This document shows, one piece after another, positions 1-12,700 of a stretch of DNA of 64,000 bases (its first letter is position 1; the number at the start of each line of letters is the position of its first letter). The position numbers were made by a program, and so were the translations under genes. The notes beneath the pieces were generated by a model, which saw nothing but the letters and a program-made list of their open reading frames with translations, was not told where the DNA came from and searched no databases. The stretch is from assembly GCA_026874595.1 (NCBI GenBank), contig CM049307.1:32718862-32782861 (forward strand), read 5' to 3'. The stretch comes from Sipunculus nudus (lineage: Eukaryota; Annelida; Sipuncula; Golfingiida; Sipunculidae).

Positions 1-151
1 TACAGCAATAGATTTTGAGCTTCAGCCTTTATTTATCTAGTGGATAGAGGGCAAGAAACTTCTACATACCTGTACCACGCTGGCTGTGCCTCCTGACACA
101 AAAGTGTTGCACAGCAATTTCAAGAGTTTCATCCATTAGACTAACAAACTT

Positions 152-189
152 CCAGTTCTGTGGCTCTGTGCCCACAGAGCCAAAACTGG
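152..189. repeat. Imperfect inverted repeat (hairpin)
   Basis: Arms reading CCAGTTcTGTGGCTCTGT and ACAGAGCCAaAACTGG face each other with a few bases between them. The arm resembles the terminal repeat of the 49431-51500 element (AGTTGTGGCTCTGTT), and upstream at 33-48 a TTTATCTAG(C/T)GGAT motif of the same terminus is also present. This is probably a collapsed or solo end of that family. Confidence 0.5.
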
Positions 190-2971
190 TCTATCAAAGA
201 GCCCTTCGCTTTTCATCAAGTTAATTGATTTGTCAATCCCTTGACTGAAGATGTATTAAGCCCTCCAAGAGCTCCAGCTAGAAGGATCTTTGACCGGTTT
301 CAGGGCCCTAACTCCCTAGGCATAAAATTTTGATTGGAGTCAAAGCCATCAAGCCAAGCAGATATTCATTTCAGCTACAAGTGTGTCTCGGAGGCCTAGC
401 AAGAAGAAAAAAAGAGGTCTACTACAGGACAGCAGCAGCATCCACAGGTACATCATGATCACAGAAGCCTGTACATTTGTTAGGCCATTATTTTATTATT
501 TGTCGTTTCTTGAACCTGCCAACCCTAAAACCAGGAAAAATGAAATAAAAATAAAAATTAATTTTCAACTTTATTTTATTTCCGCTGGTCATGCCAATGC
601 AGCAGTCTTCCAAATATTATTGATATCAATATTATCCCACGTGTTTCTGCCAAATTTTTGGCTTAACCTTTATGTGAAATGTACCATTAATTGTTTAATT
701 TGACTTCTGCCCTTATCCCTAATTTTGGTAACAAAATACCTGACTTGGTAACCATGACAATGCGGCATGTCTTGGCTGGACAGACGAGATTTAGTATAGT
801 CTCCAAGACGGACACACAGTGGCACTCTGTTTCCTCCCCAGGGTTCATGTCAACTTTTTTGCATAACCTAAGACATTGAACGGCACTCCCTATGGATATT
901 GCTGACTTCTGTGCATACATGTTTGTAGATAATGAGCCCTGAGGGGAAATTCAAACTGTCCGGGTGATTTTGAACGATCTCAACTCAGTACTTTTGATAC
1001 TGTATTTCAGGCTACAGTCATCAGACACGGACTCTGGGAATTATATCCTCATTTAGAGAGGAAGGAACCATTAATTGCTCCAGGGGAACATTTTTTGTAT
1101 TGCTTTAACTCTTTTCTCACTGAGCACGTGGTTTTGTGGGTATATTGGAACCAGTTTTTGAGATCATTGCCATTTGAAATAACATATGATCTCATACGAT
1201 TTGTGTATCCTTATAGAAAAATATATAATGTCCAGAGTCATGGATCAATGTTCATTTTTTATTTCAAATTCAGGTTCCAGTTAAATCCACACCCACAGGT
1301 CATTTTTTTGGTTGATACAACAGGCTTCACTCCTATTCTTATCAAGTTGAGGTTGTTGTTTTATTATTAGTCCTTAAAGATGAACATAACAATGCTGAGA
1401 AATAACAAACAGAAAGGAATTTATATAATTTATTGAGTGAAACATCAGCAAAAGTACCTAAATGCCTAAGCTTGCACGACATAGCGGTAGTGGTGGGTCT
1501 ATCCAACCACCATATTGACAAAATACGTATTCTTTTTTTTAATATTTTTAAAGAGAATATATAGATGATAAGAAATAAGCAAAAACCAAGTGAATATATT
1601 ACTAACGAGTGATACATCCACATACTTATCTAAATGCCACAAGGACAGAGGTCGTCAGGTAACAGACCTTGCATGGCATTGTGGTAGCGGGCAGTCGGTC
1701 AAACCAGCATATTGATGAAGTCCAGTCAAGAATTTGGCTCTCACTGAGTCTCAGACTTTATCATCCAAGTTTATCAATTATGATTATAAAGTTATACACA
1801 CGACAGAATTCATCTGTTCCTTTTATACAGCAGATGAAGAATATAGTTCACTCGAATCGGCCTTTCCGTCTGTTTCCTCTCGAGAATGACCTTCAGCTTC
1901 CCATAAACGCCTAGATACATCCTTACCATGATGATAACATCAATAGATTCATCTATCTAAATCCGCAAAGTGAGTTCAACGTGGATATAAAGGTTTTAGA
2001 GCAGTAGTTTTCCAAGTCTGCGCATTAAGCTAGGGAATATACAGTTGTTGGCATTTCATCAAACGTGCAGTTTTTTTGTTTTTCATATTCCAATGAAGGG
2101 TGAAAGTCTTATTGTCGAAATATATAATTAATCTTACATTGAACAGACAGTTTACTCTTTGATTTCAATACAATTTTGGTTCAAAATTATGTAACAAATG
2201 GAGAAGTCCTATATCAAGCATCTTTCAACAGAGTACTTGTCAAGAAACATAATGATTTTTCTTTTTTATTAAGTAATTTAATTGGGGAAATCATGGCTGT
2301 GGGTTTATCCTTATGAAAGCAAAACATAGGTTGCACATTAAAATTTTACTTTCATGGTTCTTATTATTTACTCTTAAGGTATTCAGACTCTAAATAATGT
2401 TGATTTAGTATTTTCATTTTAAATGTGGCTGTCGGTATTTTACCAATTAAAAATATTAACAAAGACAGCTTTATTGTGAAATTATTTTATTTATTTTACT
2501 TTAGAATGATCAGTAGCATATTAATGACGTAACTTGGTAATACAATTATACGTTTTTTTTTTCAATTTTAATTTTTATTTTTTTTCCCTCCACCTGCCCT
2601 AAAGTTTTTTCAGCTCCATTTGAGAAAAATTAATTAAAAAATAATGGCTTTAGCAAGACCAGCGCAGACCATGCCCATCAAAATCATGACCTGCAGTATT
2701 TCAGCAGTGATGTTTGTTTAATTAATGCGTGTACTCGAGGTCCAATATATTAAGTACTCGCATTGTACATGTACGTGTCACACATGTACTGCAAAAGTAA
2801 GCAAATACTTTTCAAACAAAAGTCAAGCATGTTATTGGGGAAGCATACCTGATGTGTATCCCATTACACAGGTTGGCTTTAGGCCCAAAGGTTTTGTATT
2901 ATTTTCAGATAAATCATGTCAAGTAAACAAACAGTGGTTTAATAGTTTTGCATTTTCCTCTATATAAGTCC

Positions 2972-3369
2972 TCTGAGCTTCAGTAATGGTCCTTTGTCAG
3001 TCGTCTGGCTGTCTGTCTGTTAACAGGGCAAATTTTGTACCGTTGGACCTACAAATCCAAAATTTTGCATACAGTTGGATGTCTCCAAAATCTCCTACCA
3101 TACCGAAAATAGGGCCACTAGGACTTTGTTCCATTGAGATATTAAGGAAAAAACTCCCTTTAAAAAAAATTAATAATATAAATGACATCAGCCCTCTTTC
3201 CCTCTCTGAGGATTTTATCAAAATCTTTACATAACTTGAGTTAAACAGCATCATCCTCTTAAATAAGGTTATATTACTACACAAAACCAACATTTGTCTA
3301 CCCTTCTTCCAAATCATATTTTATGATCATAAATAACAGCTGAGCACCTTGACTGATGGGTCCCTTGTT
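2972..3369 (+). repeat. Family A dispersed repeat, internally deleted copy
   Basis: The left end has a diverged TGAGCTTCAG...GTCAGTCGTCTGGCTGTCTG start. The body has the 'GATGTCTCCAAAATCTCCTACC' type core shared with 6220-6500. The right end has CAGCTGAGC at 3337 and GGGTCCCTTGTT at 3358-3369, the same 3' end as at 9691-9722, 30148-30179 and 45394-45425. Confidence 0.55.
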
Positions 3370-3631
3370 GATATGAAGAAATGTCAGGGCAAAACATTGG
3401 CTTGTGCTTCTGTGAAAAACAGCTGGGCTAGGCAAATGAAAGATGCCCTTTGTTAGACGGGTTGGGAAATTGCCATGGCAAAGTAACCAGTAGTTGTTTG
3501 TCCCTGGCCCCCAGGGTTGGTTTTCATGTGAAATAAACATGTCTGATTGAGTTTATGTGTTTGTTGACAGCCCTTACCCCCGCTGTGATCATGGACTGTT
3601 CCAAGTCGATCAGGTAGCAGGGGGAGCAGCC

Positions 3632-3741
3632 ATGAGCCAGACGATCTCATTAACCATTCAGAGGGATGTACAGCTGCGGTTCTTGTGCCCAGATGACCTC
3701 CCTGAGATTAAGAAGCTCTGCGCAGAATGGTTTCCCATCGA
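3632..3741 (+). CDS. NAA60: NAA60 coding exon 1
   Basis: Acceptor TTGTTGACAG ends at 3570. The ATG lies in the context cagccATGag. The exon encodes residues 1-36 ending CAEWFPIE and is followed by the donor GTAAGT at 3742; phase 2. Confidence 0.9.
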
Positions 3742-6700
3742 GTAAGTAAATCTCTTTTGAACACAGACCCACTGAGTGGATTGGTGAGAAATCACACACA
3801 CACACACACATATATGTATATAAGCAAGAGTGTGTTGATGACAACGCTTACTCATTACAAAGTAAATTGATAGATCTTTTAAAGTACTTCATATTTTCTC
3901 TTGAAGATTAATTTCTGTGTGCAAATAATAAACATTAAAAGAATATATATATTATGAACAGTCCTATACAGCTTGATAAAATATATGGAAAGCTTATGTG
4001 CACTTTATGAATTATTTGTTCCACCAACCATACATTCAATATAACCACTGTTCCAGTATGTGTTCAGTATCTGATATATGATCATAATCTGAGATTGTTT
4101 TACATATGTTCAGCATCTGAGATTATTTTATACTGTCAAGCACAGAACTTTTGTAACTTATATGTAGAGTGGACATTTTTAAGAAATAATTTGTAAGTGT
4201 AGAGTTCTTTTCTGTCATAAATCTGTTATAATTTATTATTATATTTAACTATTGAGATACAGTAGAACCTGTATAGTAAGACCATACATGTAGGACTGGC
4301 CAAAATTGGTCTTATTTCACACATGGTCTTATTAGACAGGTTAGTTATTACCAATGTGAATGCCTTCATTTCACTCAGATTTGATCCTAATAGTCAGGTG
4401 GTCTATTAGACAGGTTTAGTTTTAGATTTTGTCCATTCACACAGTTTAAATGTCTCCTTTCATGTTAAAATAACAAAATTCGAATACGATCTTTACTTAG
4501 ATTGACATTTGACTACAAGGTTAGTCTAGAATTGCACTTGTAATGTTACCAGGATATATATTGTGATATGGTGAATCCCATACGGAGTATTGTGGTATCC
4601 TTTTCATATATCAATATTTTTCAATATTATGTCAAACATTACAGAAACTGATTTATTTTCCCCCACTTCCACGGAACAGGGGACATTGATTTGAGTCTGT
4701 CTGTCTGTCTGTCCCAACTGTCTGTCCGTCCATCAGGTTTTTGTTTCCATGCGATAATTTTCCTAAATATGGTCTGATTTAAGCCAAATTTGAGTCAGTA
4801 ATTAATCTAATGCATATGGGTGGGATTGGTTTTGAAGTGTCTGTTCAAAAATTTTTTATCACCAGCTCCTAAACAAACAAAAATTTTCCCTTTTGTTCTA
4901 AATTCACAACAAAAATTATGAAGTGGAGACATCTTCTGGGAACAATGAAAACTAAAATACAGGCACTTTGACATGTAGAGACATCTTTAGGGGAAAATAA
5001 AAGCAGAAATATATTGAAAAGGCAAGCATGAAGATCACAGGAAGCTAAAATAACAAGAGGTGGAAGAGGAGGACACAAATTACATGAATTTTCTTGTTGT
5101 AATAAAAATAAGGTTTTTAGCTGAGCTGACTTTAAGTCAACTTGGATATACTGAAGGCACTTGGTCCGTCAGCCATCCAGTTGTCTGTTAGCAGGGCACA
5201 AACAATAAATGCAATGGCTAAGGTCATGACCCTGTGCATTCGAGGGTTAGGTAGAGGTACTTGTGAGATGGTCAGGTACAGGTACAGGTACAGGTCCAGG
5301 TACAGATGCTTTTGAGAGTACCTTGGTAAAGGTACACAAAATGTTGTTAAGCTATTCAATGACATTTGAATTTATAATAATTGCATACATCTAAATATGC
5401 AATAATAAAAAGCTAAATTAGAATTGCAGAATATGTTGATAAAGAATTAAGTATTCACTCCATATAATGTCTTCAAGAAAATATATAGGACATGCCTTTC
5501 AACTATTGCTAACCAGTATGCCTCAAGCCCAGCCAGTCCATTCAACATCAAAGGCTGCAAAAATGCAAGTAGTTACCCCTGCCTTGATGAGGTAGCTGCC
5601 CTCACAGGGGCAAAACCTTTATTTGTGTTGTTTATGTTGAGCAGCTACAGGTTGCTGAGTTCAAGACCTTAGCCCTGTGCACTCCTTAAGCATAATTCTG
5701 AGAGCCAATAGATGTGATGTCACCAAGCCAAGCAGAAACCTGCCAGACACCGCCACCGTTTTTCCCCACACCGGTGACTTTACAGAAAAGCCACAGCACC
5801 CACATCCACAAAGGCAAAAGCAGCATACATTACTTTCACTGATCCCAACAGCGAAGACCCAGCTATGCCAATCGAGAGCCGAACATGATCTGTGAAACAA
5901 CAGAGCTTTGGCGAGAGCCATTTTATACTTGCAGTTTCGACCAATTAGACAGTATTAGCAAGTTTTTTCGTCATAAGCCAGCCTGCCTGCACCCTATGTG
6001 CTGTTGTGTTTTGCCTTTTAATATTACTTGTTTTACTTAAATAAGATGTAAAGGTGTATTCTTAATCTTAGTGTAATGAGGCTTTTAAATAACATTTTTA
6101 GCTCAGCTGACTATAAGTCATCTGAGCTATAGTTGTGGTCCATTGTCCGTCGTCCGTCTGTCCGTCCGTCCGTAGATGTAGCATGTTTTGAAACCTTAAG
6201 ACCTAGGAATCCAAAATTCGGCATAATGTTAGATGTCCCCAAGATCTCCTACCAAGCCGAAAACTGGGTCTTTGCGACTTTGTTCCTTTGAGAAATTAAG
6301 GAAAATCTTCAATTTTTTATTAAAAACCTATTTTCACACTTCAGGACTGCCTAATTTCAAAACTACTCATCTGTTTTTCCTCATATTTACCATAAATATT
6401 CCCCTATATAGTTCCTAAAAATTGGCATTCAATTAGATGTCTCCAAAATCCCCTACCATGCCAAGAATTTGGTCACTAGGACTTAATACCTTCGAGATAT
6501 TAATGAAAAACTTCATGTTTCCATTAAAATCCCATTGTTACACTTCAAGACTGCCTAATATCCAAACCACTTATCTGACTTTAATCATATATAATATACA
6601 TATTTTTCTATACATTCTCTATGCACATGCCAGAAATGATGTCAGTATTTCGTAATTGTATCCGCCAAAACGAAGTTTTGCGGATACTATGTTTTTGACC

Positions 6701-9700
6701 GGGTTCCGCCGCCGCCGCCGCCGCCACCGCGTTCGTTTCCGGAGAACTCCTCTGAGACTACTGGACAGATTTTTCCGAAACTTACACAAATTATCGGGTC
6801 ACATGTGAACTGGTGCCTAACCAAGTGACCTTGACCTCTGACCTTTCGTCTTTGCCCAGCGTCCGTTTGTGCGTCTGTTTCCACACATAAACCCATATAT
6901 CTTGGGAACCGTTTGACCGATCCGGAAAATTTTTTTACACAAATGTAGCCCTGGGATAGCTTTATAAAATACACAACAAAAGGTGGCGCCACCTGCAACC
7001 ATGTTTGCACAGTGTCCATCTGTTCATCTGCCTGGGGTTAAAATCACTCATATCTCTGCAGTGGTTTGACTAATTCACCTAAAATTAGGCATGCGTATAC
7101 ATCCTAGATAGCTTTCTCGATTTTATGACAGGTGGCGCCACCTACATTCACGTTAACGCTCCACACATAAACCCATATATCTCGGGAACCGTTTGAACGA
7201 TCCGGAAATTTTTTTTACACAAATGTAGCCCTGGGATAGCTTTATAACATACATAATAAAAGGTGGCGCCACCTGCAACCATGTTTGCACAGTGTCCATC
7301 TGTTCATCTGCCTTGGGTTAAAATCACTCATATCTCTGCAGTGGTTTGACTAATTCACCTAAAATTCGGCATGCGTATACATCCTAGATAGCTTTCTCGA
7401 TTTTATGACAGGTGGCGCCACCTACATTCACGTTAACGCTCCACACATAAACCCATATATCTCGGGAACCGTTTGACCGATCCAGAAAAAAAAAAATTTA
7501 ACACAAATGTAGCCCTTGGAATGCTTTATAACATACACAACAAAAGGTGGCGCCACCTGCAACCATGTTTGCACAGTGTCCATTTGTTCATCTGCCTGGG
7601 GTTAAAATCACTCATATCTCTGCAGTGGTTTGACTAATTCACCTAAAAATTGGCATGCATATACATCCTAGATAGCTTTCTTGATTTCATGACAGGTGAC
7701 GCCACCTACATTCACGTTAACCCTCCACACATAAACCCATATATCTCGGGAACCTTTTAACCGATCCGGAAAAAAATTGTACACAAATGTAGCCCTGGGA
7801 TAGCTTTATAACATACACAACAAAAGGTGGCGCCACCTGCAACCATGTTTGCACAGTGTCCATTTTTTTCATCTGCCTGGGGTTAAAATCACTCATATCT
7901 CTGCAGTGGTTTGACTTTTCCACATGAAATTTTGCTTGTGTACATATCTTGGATAGTTTCAAATAACAGGTGGCGCCACCTACAATCATGTTTATGTGGC
8001 AGAGATCCATTCTAATATTTAACACATGTAACTCTTTATCCCCTTGCCACTCAATCCATGCCTTACTTCACCCTTCCTTCTCTGATTTTGGCGGATACAC
8101 GTAGTCGCTTGTCGACTACCTGTATTCTAGTTGTTTTAAGTTATGGGCCTAAACATAATGCACTTTGTAAAAAATCAAGAAATATATTTACTCCCTTAAC
8201 AAGAGGATTGCTGAAGCTAGAAATTTTTTGTCAGGGATGTAACATTATTTTATCAAGATTCAATTGAATACCCAAAATTAGTTCTGAATTTTTCAAATTT
8301 TACAAGTTATTAGTATAAATATAAAATTAGTACCTTAAATTTTGCCAAAATTTGACCATGGCACGTTTGTTTCCTGTGAGCACTGTTGATATAATTTTCA
8401 TATCATGCACACATAAGGATTTCGGCTTTTTAATTTAGAAAGCTGAAAGAAATTGGCCAAAAATTGTAGCTTTTATTAATGTTTTTATGAGACCATGTCA
8501 GACCTTAGCTCTCCCCAGCCCCTCTTGAGTCACCTGTATGTTGACCTTGTTGACCTTTCATCAAATTATGCACGCTTGATGCGAGGCATACACTGAGGCA
8601 GCCAGGCAGCTTATGGCCAGCCACAGTTGATCCAGGTGTCCAACCCAACTCATCTAGTAGTTTTAACTAATAACATAACAATAAACAATAAATTAATAAA
8701 TTTTTATTGGTTTTTAATAACAAATTAAAGAAAAATAGAAAAGGAATTTGTTAGTTGATAATAACAGGAAATTGACTTGCAGTTACTGATGATATAAGAA
8801 TCTTGTATGGATTGATAGAATGTCACGTATTCCAAATAACGACATGCAGTCACCTATGGTATTTTTCAGTTCAATTTATATGATAAAAAAATAAATCATA
8901 TTATTCATTACTAATCATTAGGGATCATATGAAAGAAATTAATGATAGACAAAGATGCAGGTGATAATATTAATCTAGATTTCTACTGTGTCTAGCATGT
9001 ACATTGATGTGAAATTAGTCCAAAATGAATATATTACATTGATTTTTTTAATATGAATAAAAGCCATAAAACCAGGTACTTATGATCATTATTTAAATGT
9101 GTGAATTTTGTATATTCTAGATTCTCAACATCATTGTTTGGTGAAAACTGAATAAATACCAGACATGGTGCGAATACTTTGCAAATGTATTTGAATATGA
9201 ATATGAATATGAATATGTACTCCATTATAAAATTTCTTGCATAAGAATGGGAATTCAGGTAAAAATGAAAGTATATGAATACCAGTGCAAATACTTTCAA
9301 AATGTATACATGAATGCATTCATGAATATTTTTTTTGATATTATTTTAATAATCATTTCAGTTGTATTTTATTTTAAAAAATCATACGATTCTCTTATTA
9401 TTTTTAATAACAATTATATTTTGGACAATTTGTAATTATTTTTAATAAATAGTTAAACTCTTATATTATATGTTCTGCTTATAAATTATATGGCCAAGTC
9501 AAAATCTGTATGACAATAGCACTCCATTTGTTAATAAAATAAATGAAATCAATCCTCTTCCCTGTCTCCAAAGATACTATCAAAATCATACATAAGCTAA
9601 ACACCCACAACTCATAATACAGCTTATATTTATTTCCACACATAACAAGCATGTGCCTCATTTCTAAATCATATTTTTTATCATATATAACAGCTGGGCG

Positions 9701-12700
9701 CCGTGACCCATGGGTCCCTTGTTTACATAAGAGATAGTCAGACTGGTTGTGTAGCTTGTGCCCCGTGCGTGTAAGCATAATTTGGTTGCATTGTGTTATG
9801 TATCGTGAGCAGTGTTGAGATTAAACTTTGTGCTGGTAAGGGGGTGACAGCTCTGTACATGTACTTGACTGAAGCCTGATTTCCATATAAAGTATCACAC
9901 GTACCTGCTGTACACTTACCAGGTACAGGTTTGCTAGTTACAGGTACAGATACCAGGTACTTCCTGCTCATGACAGCCAGGTAAAGTACAGGTTCACTGA
10001 AATGTGTACCTAGGTACAGGTATAGGTACAGTTACAAGTACCAAGCCCCAATCCTAGTGCATTCTAAGAGGAACAAAAATGATCGTTTGGCCAGAAACTT
10101 GGAAAGAGGTCACCATGACTTAAATATTCTGCGAGTTATGGGGAATTTTGACCACCCCAGAAATGAAGTCAAATACATTAAACTTATCAGAGATACGAAG
10201 TAAGTCTGGTTGGATTGTTCTAAAAACAGGTTTATCAGAAGATCTTGGTGAGCTTTTAACAGAGGACTGGTGGTGCCAAATTTGGGTCATGACTTTCAAT
10301 TTTAGAGTGGCTTGACCATGAATAATACTAAATTTGGTGAAAATCTGATGAAATATTACATTTCTAAAAAAAGGTGGATGTATTGTTACAAAAATGTAAA
10401 AGGTGAAAGTTCATGCATACTTCCATAGTAAGTTCTCATAGTCAAAAACTGGTGAACTTGACCTTGATTATCAATGAGAAACTGGCCATAATTAAGTACT
10501 TTTGCGAACCCTTTGATTTTCAGATTACTACATACAAATTTGGTATGCCCACTATTTCAACCAAGACTTCAGGGAAGTCCCAGAAAGTAAATTTGACTGT
10601 GGCCTATTATGTCCCATCTGTGGAAATATGTGTAGGAACTCCATATCTGTTATATAAGTACTGCCCAAATGTTTTATGCCACACCTGCTATCTTTCACAT
10701 ACTGCTCACCCTATAAGAGGTCGAGAACCCTATTTATATGGAGTTCACAAGGTACAGATCAAGCTCATAGGGCTCCAACATCTTAAGAAAGTGTGTTTAT
10801 GCATTTAAAGCCAAACTGTTCATTCCAAACTTTCCATCTTTCCTGTATAGTTTACTTTCCAAGAAGAGGAAAAAATCTTATTAATTTTAAGGTCAAAGGT
10901 CAAGGTCACAGGACCCTGATTTTTAAAAAGTGGATGCATTTTAAACCAAACTTTTAACCCAGAACCTTCCATCTTTCACATGTGGCTAATCTACCAATGG
11001 GAGAAGAATCCCATCACCTGTGCATTACATAAAAGATGTAAAGATAGTTCTGTAATTATTTTGTCTACAGTTCCAGATAAAACAATGAAAAATCTACAAA
11101 TTTAAATCTGTATGAAATGAAGCCTGGAGCAAAAAATGTCAGGTAAATGCAGGATTCCACATGGGAATAAGTAAGATTGGTCTGAAATTTATTAGTCATT
11201 TTACATAGATCTGTCAGAAGCACTTTTGTGTGATCTTAGTTGAATATTGTGGTGTTTGATGATTTAGTACTGATGACCTAGTGACCTCATTTTGCCAGAT
11301 ACCCTGACAGCTGGTTTGAGGACATCACCAGTAATCCCAAATTCTACTCACTGGCAGCTACCTACAATGCTCGCATCATCGGGATGATCGTATCAGAGGT
11401 CAAACCCAGGATCAGATGTAACAGGGAGGTAGGCAATACTTCATTATAAGAAAAGTATATAGTTATAGGTAATTTTAATTATTCTGCACATTCAGTATTT
11501 TATCATTATATTCACATCTTTTCCATGACCACTCTTCTGATGGTCACTATGTATATTCTAATTTGACGAAGAATCTCTTTTTATAGGAATTTTATTGAAT
11601 TTGGCTACTTGACACAAGTGGCTGTTGTATGGAGTTCAGCACTGGTTGTTATAATTAACAATGTAGCTATTGATTAAATGTATTAAATTTTGATTAATTT
11701 ATAAGCTGAGCATACTTGAATACAAAGAGTTATTCTGCTTTGTCTTTTGTGGATTTATGGACTTAATGTAGTTTGACTGTTATTTTGATCATGAGTGACT
11801 TTTGTTAATTGTAGCCATGAAGTTCTATATGTCAGTTACTCCTTGCTCAATGCAGTTCAATCACCTGTCTATGGATGTTATTGTTAATTCAGGACCAGGA
11901 TATTTTGGCAAAGTCCTACCAGGCTGGTACCCAGGTTGCGTACATCTTGTCCCTTGGCGTTATCACAGACTTTCGTAGGCATGGCATCGGTGAGTTAGAG
12001 GGTTCAATATATTGTGTGGCTGGGATTGGCGAGTCAGAGAGTGTGATATATTGTGTTGCTGTATTTAATAATAAAGTATATTGTCTGCCTTCTCAGTGCT
12101 ATATGTATATGCTATATACTTCTTGATTATATGGATAACATACAAAAATAAAAATGGCAAAACTTAATATAAAGCTACATTGAAAATAAAATAGGTTGGG
12201 TTGTAAATTTCAGATTCTGCCATGCTTTTTAGCAAACCTCTGAGATTATGTGATGGTGTGGCGGCGTTCGGCGTCCGTACGTTAACCAATACTATCTTGA
12301 AACCAGCAAGAATAAGCATCACAAAATTTTATGCAAAAAATAAGTCATCTAAAAAACTCTATCGGATTTTGCTTATTTTTTGGCTGACTACATTTTTCGT
12401 AGATTTTATAGGGAAAAAGCTAAAAAAGCTTTAAAAATCTTCTTCTCCGAAACTGTTCAGATAAATTGTCCAATATTTCAGAGAAGTGATTCCTGGAACA
12501 ATCTCTCTCAAGTTTGTTCAAATGGTTCCAGTTCGGAGATTTTTGGCGGAGTTACAGGAAGTTGAACTTCTGAGGGCAAAAACCTCATAATTTCAGCCTC
12601 TTTCAGCTTAAAATGTTTATGATGAAACTGTCAAGTTGAATCGTTCAATTTTTCAAAAGAATTATCCTAGGAGGTCGTTTTTTCAATCATATCAGAATAG

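Larger units (their letters stand above)
1..3570. other. 5' flank of NAA60, no gene seen
   Basis: No ORF here looks like a conserved protein. The stretch is AT-rich and probably holds intergenic DNA or a non-coding first exon and intron of NAA60, because the first recognisable NAA60 coding exon begins directly after a splice acceptor at 3569-3570. Two repeat remnants are listed separately (152-189 and about 2972-3369). Confidence 0.5.
6095..9722 (+). mobile_element. Family A repeat, full-length copy interrupted by family B
   Basis: The 5' end is TTTTTAGCTCAGCTGACT with an imperfect palindrome (AGCTCAGCTGACT / AGTCATCTGAGCT) and a GTCCGTCCGTCC tract. The 3' end is a subterminal CAGCTGGGC (9691), the hairpin GACCCATGGGTC (9705-9716), then CCTTGTT. 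The interior continues across the 6655-8130 insertion: the sequence before it (GCACATGCCAGAAATGATG) and after it (TTTTAAGTTATGGGCC) are contiguous in the copies at 31.7 kb and 46.9 kb. Segment 8131-9722 is an inverted near-copy of about 30148-31700. The GCTCAGCTG / CAGCTGAGC subterminal inverted repeats, 3' hairpin and lack of TSD suggest a Helitron/Helentron-derived non-autonomous element. Lies in NAA60 intron 1. Confidence 0.7.

Noticed and set aside
6687-8025. Minus-strand ORFs of 60-110 codons in the family B core
   Set aside because: They repeat with the 280-bp unit and recur at 55.2-56.8 kb; no domain, clearly repeat-derived.
9034-9778. Hydrophobic ORFs at 9.0-9.8 kb with near-identical partners at 30.2-30.8 kb
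   Set aside because: Both are translations of the family A repeat on opposite strands; similarity is at DNA level and no protein family fits.
10413-10808. 131-codon ORF in NAA60 intron 1
   Set aside because: No recognisable domain, no splice context and repeat-like surroundings; treated as chance.
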